NCBI GenBank assembly: GCA_001949185.1
Contig: BDGG01000007.1
Span: 2,278,112-2,342,111 of the forward strand
Reading direction: 5' to 3'
DNA length: 64,000 nucleotides
Source: Ramazzottius varieornatus
Lineage: Eukaryota; Tardigrada; Eutardigrada; Parachela; Ramazzottiidae
Part shown: positions 21,206-33,263 of the stretch, in pieces
How positions within the stretch are numbered: position 1 is the first letter of the stretch
Layout of the letters: each line of letters starts with the position of its first letter
The notes under the pieces: generated by a model
The model's database searches: none
The model's input: only the letters and a program-made list of their open reading frames with translations
What the model was told of the DNA's origin: nothing
Translations under genes and position numbers: made by a program

Positions 21206-23808
21206 TTATTTGCCCAGCTTCTTTTTCAGTTCACTGCCAATCTTTTCGATAAACTCCACCGTCTCCATATAATCACTGCGAGTGATCCTAGAGGGCAGAA
21301 AAGGTGCAGTTTTGCTGTCATGCTATCAGACTTAGCAGACAGAAGGAAAGAGTTGCTTACTTGCTCATACTGCCTTTGATACAAAGCGCCAAGTCTTTGG
21401 TCATGAAACCGGCCTCGATTGTCTCAATGCAAGCTTCTTCCAAAGCCGTGGCGAAGCTTTGCAGCGCACTGTTGTCATCCAGTTTGGCGCGATGTTCCAA
21501 ACCCCGCGTCCAAGCGAAAATGGAAGCTGCAAAGATAGAACAGGCTCTTCATAAGTTGCGGCGGAAAGTGAAGTTGACTTTAGGCTTACCGATGGGGTTG
21601 GTGGAGGTTTCTTTGCCTTGTTGGTACTGTCGATAGTGTCGGGTGACGGTGCCATGTGCCGCTTCGGCTTCCACCGTCTTGCCATCGGGACATATCAGCA
21701 CGCTGGTCATCATGCCCAGCGAACCGTAGCCTTGAGCCACCGAATCGGACTGGACGTCTCCGTCGTAGTTCTTGCAGGCCCACACAAAGCCCCCTTCCGA
21801 CTTCATGGCTTGGGCAACCATGTCGTCGATCAGACGGTGTTCGTAGTAAATTCCATTCTTCTCAAACTCCGCCTTGTAACTCCTACACAATAACACAACA
21901 ACAACAACAACAACTTTCATGAATGAAAGCACCTCAAACAAAGTCCATTGCATCGTTTTCCTCAGTGACGCACGCCTCCAACCAGAAACAACGAAAACCT
22001 CTGCCACCTGGAAAACGCTCTTGCTCAGTTCCCAAGTGGCGCACGTATTCGGTGTCTTCAGCCTGAAGCATGCGCCACTGGCGGAAAAACGATGTGGTCG
22101 AGTTTCCAAACATTTTCATGCAGTTTTTGTATCCGTGCTTTGTACTGCAGTTTTCTCCTGAAAAAGCAAGAGATATTCTTACTCTTGATAAATGTTTTCG
22201 AAGATGTCTTTGAAGCGTCCATCGTATCGTTTCAGAATGGTGTTCTTCGTGCTGGAAGTAAAGAAAGACACGTTTGAACTGGATGTCTCGAACCGAATAG
22301 CTTTGGGAGGGATATTGACGTTGGCTTGCCTCATGTAAAGGACCATCTTTCGGTCCAGAGCATATTTGAAGGAGCTGTGAGCAAAGTCGGTGATGGACTT
22401 GTCGGTGTTGTACATGCCCAGCGCCACACCGCCGCCATCCTTGAATTCAAAAATGGTCTCATCGATGGCTTGCCCGTTGCCTCCTGCCGCCGGAGTCCAG
22501 CTGATCTTCAACGTACCGGCACCTGGCACCACAAAGTCTTTGGCTTTGTACTACGAACAATCAAAAGCCAGGCGTATTAAGAGAGAACGGGGAGGGGATC
22601 AGGCAGGAGGACCGTACTTGGTCGCCATAAGCATGACGGCCGATAATGATAGGCTTGACCCATCCCGTCACCAACCGAGGAATGTTCTTGCAGATGATGG
22701 CTTCGCGAAAGACGGTGCCACCCAGGATGTTGCGAATGGTACCGTTGGGCGAAGGCCACATCTTCTTCAGCTTGAACTCTACAATGAAGAAGAAAAGAAC
22801 GCGGTAAACACCAAATGTATATGGCGGTAGTCTTGTGGTGCCCAGTTGACCAATGGCTGATCTCAATCAACTCAAGGAACCAAAGTCTGCGTAAGGTTGT
22901 ATGACATGACACGGTAACATAATTGCCATAATTTGTCGTTTGTTCAGCAGCAATTGTTCTGGCTTCTGTTTTCTGTTCGTCCGCTTTCTTGAAATACAAC
23001 TTATTTTGCTCCGGGACTCTTGCAGGAACTCACCTTTGACTCGCTGCTCATCCGGAGTAATGGTGGCGCACTGTAAAGTAGGATAACGGCTCGTTCAATT
23101 TGACTTTCCAGGTTTTCCTCAATCAAATATCTTCCGAAGATTGAGTCTCACTTTGATGCCGACATTGTACCGTTTGATGGCTTCCGCGCAATCGATGGTT
23201 ACTAGACAAATACAAGGACGGATATTACGTGAACGTAAACACCGATGGGTGCAAAGATAAGACAGCCACGGTAAGACACACCTTGATCGTCTGTGGTGTT
23301 GCGATTTTCAATGCCCAAGTCGTAGGAATGCAGCTCCATGTCCACGTGGGGAAAAATCAAATGCTCCTTAATCTTCTCCCAGATTATCCTACACACACAC
23401 CCTTTCCGTGCGGACAGATGGCAAATATTTTCAGAAAGAAAAGTCATACCTGGTCATTTCATCCCCTTGGACTTCGACGACCGGTCCAGCTGAAAAATAA
23501 GAGTTTATCCACTTTACCGGAACCTACACACTTCCGGTTCACAACCCGTACACAGCTCACTGTATGCAGGTGTACGACACAGATGGGCACATTTGTCCAA
23601 AACAAGTCGGAACATAAGCTGGTGAAAACTGAAGCATGTACTTACCTTTGATTTTCTGTGCCATGATTGCAGAGACAGAGAAGCCGCGTTGAGGATATCC
23701 AGCAAAAGAGGGAAGACACGCGGGGGACGAGGAAGGGAATGGCGTCAAAAGACGATGGTATGCGTGGCTGACAGCATTCACAGCATTCACCGAAAGCCTT
23801 ATCGACAT
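21206..23808 (-). CDS. IDH: NADP-dependent isocitrate dehydrogenase, possible dual-targeted
   Basis: Homodimeric NADP-IDH, oxidising isocitrate to 2-oxoglutarate. From the 5' end, [18 protein letters not shown]... (ATG 23808) leads into [13 protein letters not shown], where the second Met (23664) would give a cytosolic form. Then come [70 protein letters not shown], and [22 protein letters not shown] with the substrate-binding Ser and Asn. [15 protein letters not shown], the long exon 22554 to about 22258, [46 protein letters not shown] with metal-binding Asp, and [12 protein letters not shown] follow. The end is LKKKLGK and TAA 21206-21208. About eleven exons, full length. A palindromic repeat pair lies in the intron at 21955-22110. 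Confidence 0.93.
21955..22110. repeat. Intronic palindromic repeat, two linked hairpins
   Basis: Lies in an IDH intron. The first copy is CAGTGACGCACGCCTCC to CTCTGCCACCTGG. The second is CCAAGTGGCGCACG near 22035 to GCATGCGCCACTGGCGG near 22067, followed by AAAACGATGTGGTCGAGTTTC. The orientation relative to the plus strand equals that in plus-strand genes, so it does not follow transcription. Confidence 0.75.
22179..22336 (-). other. GC-AG intron of 78 nt in IDH, open in frame
   Basis: Between KMVLYM (ending near 22336) and [16 protein letters not shown], the exon ends ATGAG followed by GCAAGC, and the acceptor is TTTACTTCCAG. No GT donor is available there, and joining at the GC donor restores the conserved [10 protein letters not shown]. 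The intron is 78 nt, a multiple of three, with no stop, so retention would add 26 residues without a frameshift. Confidence 0.7.
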
Positions 23809-24332
23809 CACTGAACTTTAGCACGTCTCCAGGTAAGCGGTTGCTGCTGGCATGAAGTTTCAACAGAGCTTCCTTCCACGCTGAACGCAAACCGGAAACG
23901 CTTCCACCTGCTGCCTTTCCAGCTTCACAGTTGAAGGGAAACCAGCTGACACAATTGAATCATATACTGCAGGCTGGAAGTCCACGAAAACTGAATCCAG
24001 GGTTTCGGTCCGATTACAAAGTACAGTGAGCAGCCCTGATTTCTGTTCCGCGCTCGTGACGCGTCCATAAAGCTTTCTGTGTTTACTGCCGTACAGACTT
24101 CTGTCAGACTGTGTTATGTCATCGTGTTTCATGCCACATGACAGCAAATTACGTCATCGCGGCCTTGTTTTGATTACTTTGTTTGATAGAGTGCTTTATT
24201 GCCACGATACGATACTAGTACGTTGTTCCAGTCAGTCGATTGTCTTTTTCTCTTCCATTCCCCGATTTCTCCATGATGTTTCGACCGATGAAGCATGAAA
24301 GAAAAGAGCATGGCTGGCGATAACAGGAAAGC
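23809..24332. other. Divergent intergenic region between IDH and tetraspanin
   Basis: Holds the 5' regions of both genes. I recognise no coding sequence or clear regulatory element. Confidence 0.4.
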
Positions 24333-25605
24333 ATGCGGGTGAATAAAGGAAAGCAGATTCGAGTGACACTTGGTCAGCCAGGAAGGAACCATCTGGCCAG
24401 TTTCTGCACCATCCTTTCCTTCTTTGGTGTGTTAACTTCCTTGACGCTGATCGCGGTTGGAGCAGCCATCCACCTGCTCATCGGGACATACGCTATGCTT
24501 TTGGACAAGTACAACGGCTCGTACCTGACGTTCATCCTGGTCGGCATCGGGTTAGCGGGTGTCGCCGTGCATTGCTTGCTGATCTTCCTTCTAGTTGACT
24601 TTACCAACGAAGAACGGGCGGAACACTTTGGCAAGGTCTGCTTGGCTGTCCTTACTTGTGCATTGCTAACTTTGATTGCGGGTATCATCTGCTTCACGCA
24701 TATCGCTCAAGTCAAGGCTTCCTTCAAGTCGGGTATATTTAACGGCATCAAAAACTACAAGGTAAACTTCGTAACAGTAACATCTCACACCAAACAGGCA
24801 CATGATGTCATGCGTTTCTATCGCGTTTCTATCGGGTCAACTGCTGAGCCGCAGTGACGTCAAGCGCGCGTGTATGTTGAGGAAGTGATGTTACGTTTTT
24901 GTCGTTGCAGAACAGCACGGCCATGAAGACGGCCATTGACGAAGTGCAGATTCAATATCAGTGCTGTGGAGTCAAAGGATACGAAGACTGGTTCAGTATT
25001 CAGTGGAGCAACGAAAGTGTGGCCGACAAGGCCAAAATCGAAAAGTAATCTCGACCACCCTAGTTATTCGCAATTGACTGGTGGAATAAGAATATGGGCA
25101 AAAAGTTGGTCCAATACTCTTGTAAGCTAATGCCGGTCTGACTTCAGCTCTTTGGAGGATGAATGCTTTTGTGTGTATGAATGGAGATGTAAGAGATAGA
25201 TGAGGATGATGTTATTGTTTCAGGAAGAGGGTGAAAAGTATCTACCACTCGGACGATGTGCCCTTCAGTTGCTGCAAGGCGGCCTCCATGCGGCCCTGCA
25301 TCCACGAGGCCCTGCAGACCAACGGCCACCACTACAACTATGACTTCCGCAAGAACGTCACCGTTCACACTACGGGATGCCTGGCTAAGCTGGCCACCTT
25401 TTTCGGCCCTGGTCTACTCTTCATCATGGGCATTCTCATCTGCTCCATCAGCCTATTGGACACGGCCATTGGCCTGTCCACTCGATTATTGTATACATCC
25501 TTACAAAGCGCGCTAGAGGCCGGTGACCAATTTGGTCCCGGCGTTGGTTTGCTGCTTCCCGGTGATATAGAACCTTACGAACCACCAACTGCCCCACCCA
25601 GATAA
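24333..25605 (+). CDS. Peripherin/ROM1-like tetraspanin
   Basis: A four-pass membrane protein. Exon 1 (24333 to about 24760) encodes a basic N-terminus and three hydrophobic segments (about residues 25-50, 65-90 and 105-130). Exon 2 (about 24911-25045) starts the large loop with the tetraspanin CCG motif in QYQCCGVKGYEDWF. Exon 3 (about 25225-25605) has VPFSCC, then MRPCIHEALQTNGHHYNYDF, a final loop Cys (TTGC), the fourth segment and a Pro-rich tail. The combination of VPFSCC, RPCI and HYNYDF closely resembles peripherin-2/ROM1 rather than the CD9/CD63 types. That family shapes curved membrane rims in photoreceptors; an equivalent role here is inference. Stop TAA at 25603-25605. It is convergent with the next gene. 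Confidence 0.85.
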
Positions 25606-25805
25606 AATCTCCCAAAATATTACCAGTCATCAATCCCATCGAACTATGCAGTAGATTTGGTCGTGAATGTCATTCATATGAAAGGCACTTTTATACCTTG
25701 AATATGTTTCTTTAGGAATGTTTCAGTAAATTCTTTGGAGAGGAAAAACAAGTGAGGAGAGTCAAGTTTGATACCGTAAAGTATATCTTGGTCTTTGGGA
25801 AGAGT

Positions 25806-28689
25806 CTAATAAACTTGAGGAGTGTTGGAGCTTGACGCTTGTTTGTCCGTACTACCACTAGCTATCAATTTTAAAGATTTCTCTTGTAGGTCAGCCAGTT
25901 GCGCTACGTTCCTGGGTTGGCTGTTGACGAGGAGTTTGGATAAAGAGAGGTTCTTTGGCTTGGAGCCTTGATTGCGGCCGTCGTTGGCGGGCGCAGCGGC
26001 ATTGTCTATGGACTGGCTCTTTGAAGCAGCTTGGTCATTGGCGGACTGAGAAGACTGACGTCCCTGAGTTTGATCATCGGCGCTACTGTCTTGGCTTTGG
26101 ACCTCCTGCTCTACTTGCTGAGCAGGTATAAGTCGCACAGGTCCTCCCACGCTAGACGACACCGACGCACCGGCGTTAACTTTCACCCCCCGACCGGAAG
26201 CTTGAGCACCACGTGCAGCAAAAGCCGACTGTAAAATATAAAAAGTAATAATCAGACAGTGTTACGGTGAAAAATGGCACGTCCACAAAGAACAGGACAA
26301 GATGGCTATGCCAAGCGGCGGACGTTTGGCTGTTATTGGCCGTAAGGCTCATGTCTGGAATTTTGTGGGTAATTTGACCTGTTGGCCGTCAAGCGCTGCC
26401 AGCTGGATGCCTTGCTGGGCTTGCTGGTCGCTGCCTTCTCCAGAACCGGAAGATGCAACCGAAGCGGACTGAGTCTCTTTTGCCTGCTGACTGTCGTTGG
26501 CGCTGAAGGAATCCTGTGACTGATCCTGGTCGGCGGGAGCGGCGATCTGTGTAACGTTGCTGCCAGAAGGGAAGGTGGAGTTGCTGGCTAGATTGACGGT
26601 AGTACTGGCTTCCTGGGAGTTGGGCTTGTCCTGGTCTTGTTGAGCGGACTGCGGCGGGGCAACTTGTTTGGTGGGTGCGTTGAGGGGCAGGCGACGGGCC
26701 ACGATGGAGGCGGAAGGACGGTCGGAGGATGAGGGGAGGGAGGAGCTGCGCCCCTTGATGGGGCTGGAGGCAGCGCTCATCAGGCTTTGAGGCAATTGGG
26801 CCGAGGAGGAGCCGGGAACGGTCCGGCCGGAACTAGAGATGACGGAGGTGATGTTGCTCTGACTGTCGCCTGCAATATCACGACTGCTATTATAACGCCT
26901 TCTCCTGCAAACGTCCTCCATCTGCCTATCTGTAACGACTTGTACAAAAACTGTTGCAGCCTTGACAGGTACACGCTACACCTTCTCCAGTGAGCTCGGT
27001 GTCAATAGTTATGACAAACCTGCTGCTGTCAGTCTGGTGACAATTCCGAGACGGACTTTTGAGCATGTTGTTTTTTGACTAATTCTAGTTAGTGATTACG
27101 TCAACATGACTGTGTCCTTGGGCCTTGGCTCACCAAGAGTCTTACAGGACTGATTTCCGGCAGACGCTTGTTTGTGTCATTTACCTCGACGACATCGCTG
27201 TCGTTGCAACAAGCCGCCAAAGTTATCACAACGTTCTCCGGCACAGCAATCGGCATCGGTGGAGCACAGCTGAGCTGTTGCGCATTTGGCTGCTGAAAGG
27301 GCAACAAAAGGCGCTGTAAAATGGTATGGACAAACAATGACAGAAAGTGAATCAGCAGGCTGGCGGTTTGGTACCTTGGCCGTTGGAGGAGGGCGAGGAA
27401 GGGACGCACTTGTTGAGGAGTCGGGAGCAGGAGAAGCCCTTGACGGTACAGTGGGCATCAGTCTGACAAGCAGTGGGGACAAAAGATCCGCTCATTTGGG
27501 CAAAGACCTTGAGCATATCGGGCTGGATCAAGCCGACACGGCTGCTGAATGGACTGTCCGCTTGGTCGTCGTCATCGTCCTCGGCCTCGGCACCGACCAT
27601 GGAAGACGCAGTGGCAAGCTGGGCCGAGCGTGAAGCAACCAAGGCGGCACCTTGGCTTTGCACAGTGGCTGGCCCAGGCTGGCCTGCTGCTGGCACCATG
27701 TTGGACTTGTGGGTGGGAGAAGGCTGAGGAGTTGGAGCTGGCGCAGGAAGAAATGGGGCCGCTCTGCCCTTGCCGGACTGGTCAGACTGTGGGCTGGAGG
27801 GGCCCTTCTGCGATAGGGTAGGTCTCATCTTCTGCGCCGCTCCTTGCTGATCTGCCAGGAGAGCCTGACCCTCTTCCTTGTCCAGCTCATGCTGCTGCCT
27901 TTCTTCAGCGCTACCATCACTGCTCTTCTCTGCCTGCTCCTCCTTCTCCTCCTCATCTTTCTCCATGTTTCCATCAGCGCCTTGTTGCCTTCCTTGTTGG
28001 AGGCTTTCTATCTTGTCAGAGTGGGATGAAGACGGTATGTGGTCAGCGTTAGCGCTGGAGAGCGCAGATGGAGGAGGTGGGCGGGCCGTGGGCGATGGTG
28101 GCGGCGCTGGAGGAGCCTCAGTGCGGTAGGCATTCTGCGTATCGGCAGCGGCAACCTTGTCGTAGCCTGCTGCCGCCTTGGGCGGAGACTGTGTCGACAG
28201 AGAGGATGGAGGTGGTCCTTGCTGCTCTTCTTCCTCCTGTCGCTCTTGTGACGACTGCAACTGCTGACTGCCAGCCATAGCATTTCCTCCACTCATTTGT
28301 TGTCGCCAGGATTTGGCGGATTTGCTGCCATGTGAACCGTCGCCGCTCTGGATCCTGATGGAACATGAAAGTTCATGTTACAGCCAACTCAAACCTCATC
28401 CCTCATCTACTATACACTGAAGCCAACATTCTTACTGGACTTTGCTTTGGATAGAGTCAAATAAGGCATCGAAGAGCCCACGCCCATCTTCATCTTGACC
28501 TGAAAATAAATCAGTCGCTCCACAGCACAGTCTGCACCACTATATGCTGCTTACAACTGAGTGACGGCAAAACCCACAGCAGCCAAGTAGGTAATAAAAT
28601 GACGTACCGTGCGCATGTCCACAATGGATCGTTTGGCATATTCCCAGGACGCCGAGTAATATTACCAGCCATTTGCATACCGCCATCAT
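25806..28689 (-). CDS. Secreted Ser/Gln-rich protein with small Cys modules
   Basis: Family not recognised. Exon 1 (28689 to about 28608) encodes a clear signal peptide beginning MMAVCKWLVILLGVLGICQ. Exon 2 (about 28500-28435) gives QDEDGRGLFDALFDSIQSK. The large exon (about 28355-27373) has poly-Glu, Pro-rich and Ser/Gln-rich tracts, a run of Asp near 27570, then a Cys module with CQTDAHC and GFSCSRLLNKC. The next exon (about 27310-27184) adds a second, C..LCSTDADCCAGERCD. Two more exons (about 26883-26390 and 26234-25806) are Ser/Gln/Ala-rich and end NTPQVY. The C(x)nTDA(H/D)C spacing recalls WAP or other small secreted disulfide modules, but I cannot assign a family. Likely an extracellular, disordered matrix or cuticle protein. 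Confidence 0.7.
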
Positions 28690-29212
28690 CGGGGTTGCGC
28701 GACGGTTTCCGGGTCTAATTGCGGCTTGCTAAACAGTAACGTTCTCAAGACAGTCTCTTTATGCGATGGAAGGTTGCAGCGCCCGGCACTGCACTGAATA
28801 AAAAGAAAGAAGGAATACAGTAGCTGCTGGAGTTTCGACCATTGCTTATGAAGTTACCGCAGGTCGCTGCAAGGCACAAGTACTTACGTGACGACCATAT
28901 TTGCCGCTATAAATGGCTAATATCGTCACAGCGGCGCGTGTCAGCATCAATGCCAAGCAGGCTGATGGTAGTTTTGTAACCGATATGGCAAGCGGAAACA
29001 CAAGAAAGAAAAGAACGTGGGTTATGACTTGCCGAAGTTACTTGGAAGCAAAGCTCTCAAATACAATGGCTGCCATTTTTTCTCTTTTCTCCTATGCTAA
29101 AATCAACAGTCAATCAACCTCGCTTACAGCTGGATAGAAACGTTGGGCTCTGATTTATGGAGGAACGGCGCTACGTTTGGCGGTAGGTATTAATACTATA
29201 GCAGAGTAAAAA
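28690..29212. other. Intergenic upstream of the secreted protein
   Basis: Between the start of the Ser/Gln-rich gene and the tRNA. Short frames here show no family resemblance. Confidence 0.4.
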
Positions 29213-29283
29213 TGCGTTGGCCGGGAATCGAACCCGGGTCGCCCGCGTGGCAGGCGAGCATTCTACCACTGAACCACCAACGC
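29213..29283 (-). tRNA. tRNA-Gly (GCC)
   Basis: On the minus strand the sequence starts GCGTTGGTGGTTCAGTGG, has the A box, an anticodon loop CTGCCAC with anticodon GCC, the B box GGTTCGATTCC and a 3' arm GGCCAACGC pairing with the 5' end. The size of 71 nt is normal, there is no intron, and it closely matches the conserved eukaryotic tRNA-Gly(GCC). The acceptor stem pairs fully. Confidence 0.97.
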
Positions 29284-29415
29284 TTCGACCACATCACACA
29301 TTGTTAACTCCATCCCACTATATCGATCACATCTGTAGAAGATATCATGATGAAACGCCGATCATTTTGGAAAACCCGAAATTTAAGTGGTGGCTGTCTT
29401 GGCCTTGACATCACA

Positions 29416-29763
29416 TTACCGCAGGGGATTTTCAACCGGTACCGTTATTTGCAAAATATTTGTTTTTCCTCCATCGTTATTGTTGCGTGGAATAACTGAC
29501 TGTGGCAGAAGAACGAAAGGCAGGTGGAAGTCTTTCTCTTGTCTTGTGGTAAATGATTTACGAGAGCGGTAATATATCGAGCCGTTTCCTGGCTGGCTGC
29601 TGGAGGGGACGGGTGTTACGGCAGCAGGCTGAGGTAACTTCAGCCGCAACCAAGAGCAAAACTTGAGACACTGAAGCAAGAGTATTGTTTGAGACATAGT
29701 TTTAGGTAGGTCTGACCGATTCATTTTAGATGAAGGAGTTTGGAATAAACTTTCTCTCCCCAT
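29416..29763 (-). CDS. Possible short protein, unrecognised
   Basis: An open frame of 115 codons from an ATG at 29763. An inner Met begins a hydrophobic stretch (MSQTILLLQCLKFCSWLRL), followed by a Pro- and Ser-rich part and a basic C-terminal half. No family is recognised and there is no second line of support, so this may be chance. Confidence 0.2.
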   Translation of the reverse strand: MGRESLFQTPSSKMNRSDLPKTMSQTILLLQCLKFCSWLRLKLPQPAAVTPVPSSSQPGNGSIYYRSRKSFTTRQEKDFHLPFVLLPQSVIPRNNNDGGKTNILQITVPVENPLR

Positions 29764-30064
29764 GCATTCTTAAGCCTTAACTATGATGTTAAGTCTTAGT
29801 TTAATTGCTGTGGTCATAATCACTTTGGGTCAGGCTTGGCTCTTGAGAGGTCGTCTACATCGGCCAATAGCATATTGACAGCACTCGTACTCTTCGGAGG
29901 TTGTCTGGCTACATTTTGCAGCTGCTTCAGCAAAGTGGAAAGAATAAGCCACAAAACTCTTACACGCATACCATTCTGGCCTCTGTTTCTGTCGTCATCT
30001 TCAGGCCTGGCCGTCTTGTCGAAAGAACGATGTAATATTCCACACTGTGGCATTCTGCAGCACG

Positions 30065-33000
30065 ATGGAATTCTGCGTAGCTTCGGAAGCGCGAGCAATC
30101 TTCATCGGCCTATTCTTGGTGGGATTTTACGCCAATGCGGCAAAGACAACGTCTTCTCCATCGGGCAAAAGATGCAGTTCTCTAAAATCTTTGGTGGGTG
30201 AGCATGAGAGCAGTAACCTGTTGAAAGAATTTGCGGTTGCACGAGATACGCCCATTGCTTCACTGGAGGCTAAAGATGCCTTTGATGGGCTGCAGCCCGA
30301 CGAAAAATGGTAATTATAAGCAGTAGAGAACGTTCCTTTGGGTAGATTAAGCAGTAATTTGGCTTAGAGCGGAATGCGAAGTATCCTGGATGTTTGTTGT
30401 TGCAGTTTTGTGTACCATATGTCAGAAGCGGCGCAGCTGGGTGGCGTCATTGATTATTTTCAAACATCGGCTGAAAGCCCCTTCATTTACCTGCTTCTGC
30501 AGAAAGTCTTTGGCCTGTCCCAAGTGGCAGACTTGCAGTCTTTAGCCAGTACGACCTGCCAATTTTCCAAAGAAGACTGGCAGGCCTTTCTGCAGTACGC
30601 CGCCGTCTTCTACAGCAACTTGGGCAACTACTTCAGTTACGGCCTGAAGAAATTCATCCCCAACCTGCCCCAGTCCAAATTTGCTTGCTTAATTCAGGCG
30701 GTAGGGAAACGCGAAGTGGCAGCTGGAAAAGACAATGTTACCATCAGCCAAGCCAGAAGTAATATTCTGTCGCTGTGGAACATGAGCGGAGACCTGATAT
30801 ACAACCTCAGCCAGAGATACCGAAGGAACGGCCTGGCGCCATCTGCTGTCACCACTTACTTCTCTGCCAACTGTGACGAGAAAGACGCGGCCCTCGTCCA
30901 GGAGTACCTCATCAGTAAAAAGACCGAGGCATGGAACTCGAGGGTATTCAAAACGGACACTGGGCAAAATGGTAGCCTCTGCTTCGAAATAAGAATTGCC
31001 AGTATAGAGACGAAGAATGAAGGGCCGTTGGATAGTATCGAGCTGGGCAAGGTCGAAAGCTTCAAAGGCAGCCACTTTGTCTTCAAGCGAGGGGACTTTT
31101 CACATTTCCTCAAGCGATCGGCCAAGGAAATGCGGGCTGCTTCCAGATGCTTCGCCGACCCCAACAAGGCTGAAAAGGTAGCTTCATTTGACAGCTTCCA
31201 TTCCAATAATCTTGCATGCAAGCGAACATCGTAACAGCATCAACAGATTTCGCCTCACCGTAGTCCCTATGAGCTGTTGTCTTCTTTTCAACGGCAAATT
31301 GCGAAGAGAAGGGTGAGTGAAGTCGGTCGAATAATGCGTTTCGTTTGCAGGCTATTCTTGATTATACCATTCAGAGTTTCCAAACGGGATCGCTGGATGC
31401 CCACAAGAATGCATCGCGACTTTGGGTCAGGAACAAGAATCCTGTTATTGAAACCTACTTTGGTTTCATTGAAACATATCAGTAAGACAAGTTCTGGGCT
31501 AAAGTTTATTCTGTAAAGGAGTGCGACCAGGATAGTAGCTGACCTTGGCATCTTCCTCCCTGCAGAGATCCAAACGGTATGCGGGCCTCATTCGAAGGCT
31601 TTGTTGCCGTGGTGGACAAGGAGAAGACGGCACGCTTAACTCGCCTTGTGTCACAAGCTGAAGATTTCCTCCCCCTACTTCCATGGCCGCCATCCTTCGA
31701 GAAGGACAAGTTCACCAAGCCAGACTTTACCGACTTGACGGTCATCTCCTTTGTTAATGGCGGAGTTCCGTCGGGTAAGCACAAATATAAGTATAACTCT
31801 CTTCCACCGATCGCCCTACACTGTTATCAATGTGACATATCCATCAATAGTTGTCGACAATATATGTAGCTTGTTTTACAATAATTGTAGGTATAAATCT
31901 GCCAAACTATAATCAGATTCGACAGAATGAAGGTAAGAAGACATTAAAATCCATGGTGATGCGCAGCAGTGTCTGTTTTGGCACGTAGTGCTAACGTTGA
32001 GGCGGTAGGTTTCAAAAACGTCAACTTGGGTAACGTTATCGCCGCTACACTGTCGGCTCGTCCCTTACAGTACCTGACTAAAGTTGAGGAGGACCTTCTC
32101 AACGCCAATAAATTCCTGGTCTTTGACATCATCGTCGGCCTCCACGAACTGCTGGGTCACGGTAGCGGCAAACAGTTCAATCAGTTTGCCAACGGCTCCT
32201 TGGACTTTGACGCTGCCTCCCTCGGCTCGGCATCCGTCGGCTCTTATGGCCCGGTAAAGGACTGGTACATGCCAGGCCAGACCTACGAATCCACCTTCGG
32301 CAAGCTGGCTTCATCCTTCGAAGAATGTCGGGCAGAGACGGTGGCCACCTACCTTAGCCTCTTCCCCCAAGTCTTGGCAGTGTGGGGTATCAACAGCACA
32401 AGGTATGCCACCACAGGAGATCTTTCTCAGCAACCTCATGTCATGTATCTGCCCAAACTTTGGAGCTTTTCAGCGCAGCCGATGTGGCCTATTATTTATG
32501 GCTGATGGAAATAAGCGAGGCGCTACAGGGCTTGGCCCAATACGACCTGAAAACAACCAGCTGGGGTGAGGCCCACGTCCCGGGACAGTTTGCCATTTTG
32601 AGGGTCATGATAGAAGCCGGAGTAGCCAAGGTCAGAATTGTCAATGGATCGGACGGCAAAGCCGACTTGCTGGCCACGCTGGACAAGAGTCTGATGTTTA
32701 CCAAAGGCAAGGAAGCCATGGCCAACTTCCTCTTGGGCTTACAGGTATAGTCCTATCACCACCTTCTTCACAAGAATCTGACTTTTGCCTTTAGCTTTTT
32801 CTTGATGGACTGTTGTCGCTAGTTTTACAAAAGCACGGGCAACCAAAAGGCGGCACAGGACTTCTTTGATAAGTATACAAGTTTGGCCGGTGCCGGACAT
32901 GAAGAACACCTACAATGGCGACAAATTGCTGTCGACAGAAAGAAACCACGCTCCTTGTAAGCACTTGACCAAAGGAAAATCTCACATGCTGTACATGTCT

Positions 33001-33263
33001 GGTCCCAACTGTTGCTGACATTGAACAGGCTTCTTTATTACAGGCTCGTGCAACCGAACATATTTCCAAGCAGCCAGCCAAGTGCCGTATCGGCAAGGTC
33101 GGTCTCCGTCAAAGAAAAGCTTCAAACCTCCTACACTCTAAAAGTATACCCTGCCAGCGCAGAAGGAATGATCCAGTCTTATCAGGACTGTTGCAACGAT
33201 TTGGTCTATGAGGAAGACATTTTTACTACAGCACTGCGAGATCTCCCTCACTTTCTGATCTGA
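30065..33263 (+). CDS. DPP3: Dipeptidyl peptidase 3 (M49) with N-terminal hydrophobic leader
   Basis: A zinc metallopeptidase that removes dipeptides from short peptides. Exon 1 (30065-30309) has a leader [20 protein letters not shown], then [16 protein letters not shown]. Exon 2 (30406 to about 31176) carries [34 protein letters not shown] and VTTYFSANC. Later exons give [53 protein letters not shown], and the zinc site [12 protein letters not shown] (about 32149) with its third ligand in EECRAET (about 32322). The end has [20 protein letters not shown], then [13 protein letters not shown] and TGA 33261-33263. About nine exons at near-normal length. DPP3 is usually cytosolic, so the leader is notable. 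It is convergent with the next gene. Confidence 0.93.

Noticed and set aside
28008-28366. Alternative minus- and plus-strand frames over the secreted Ser/Gln-rich gene
   Set aside because: They are shadow frames of the low-complexity coding exon; only one frame joins to the signal-peptide exon through valid splice sites.
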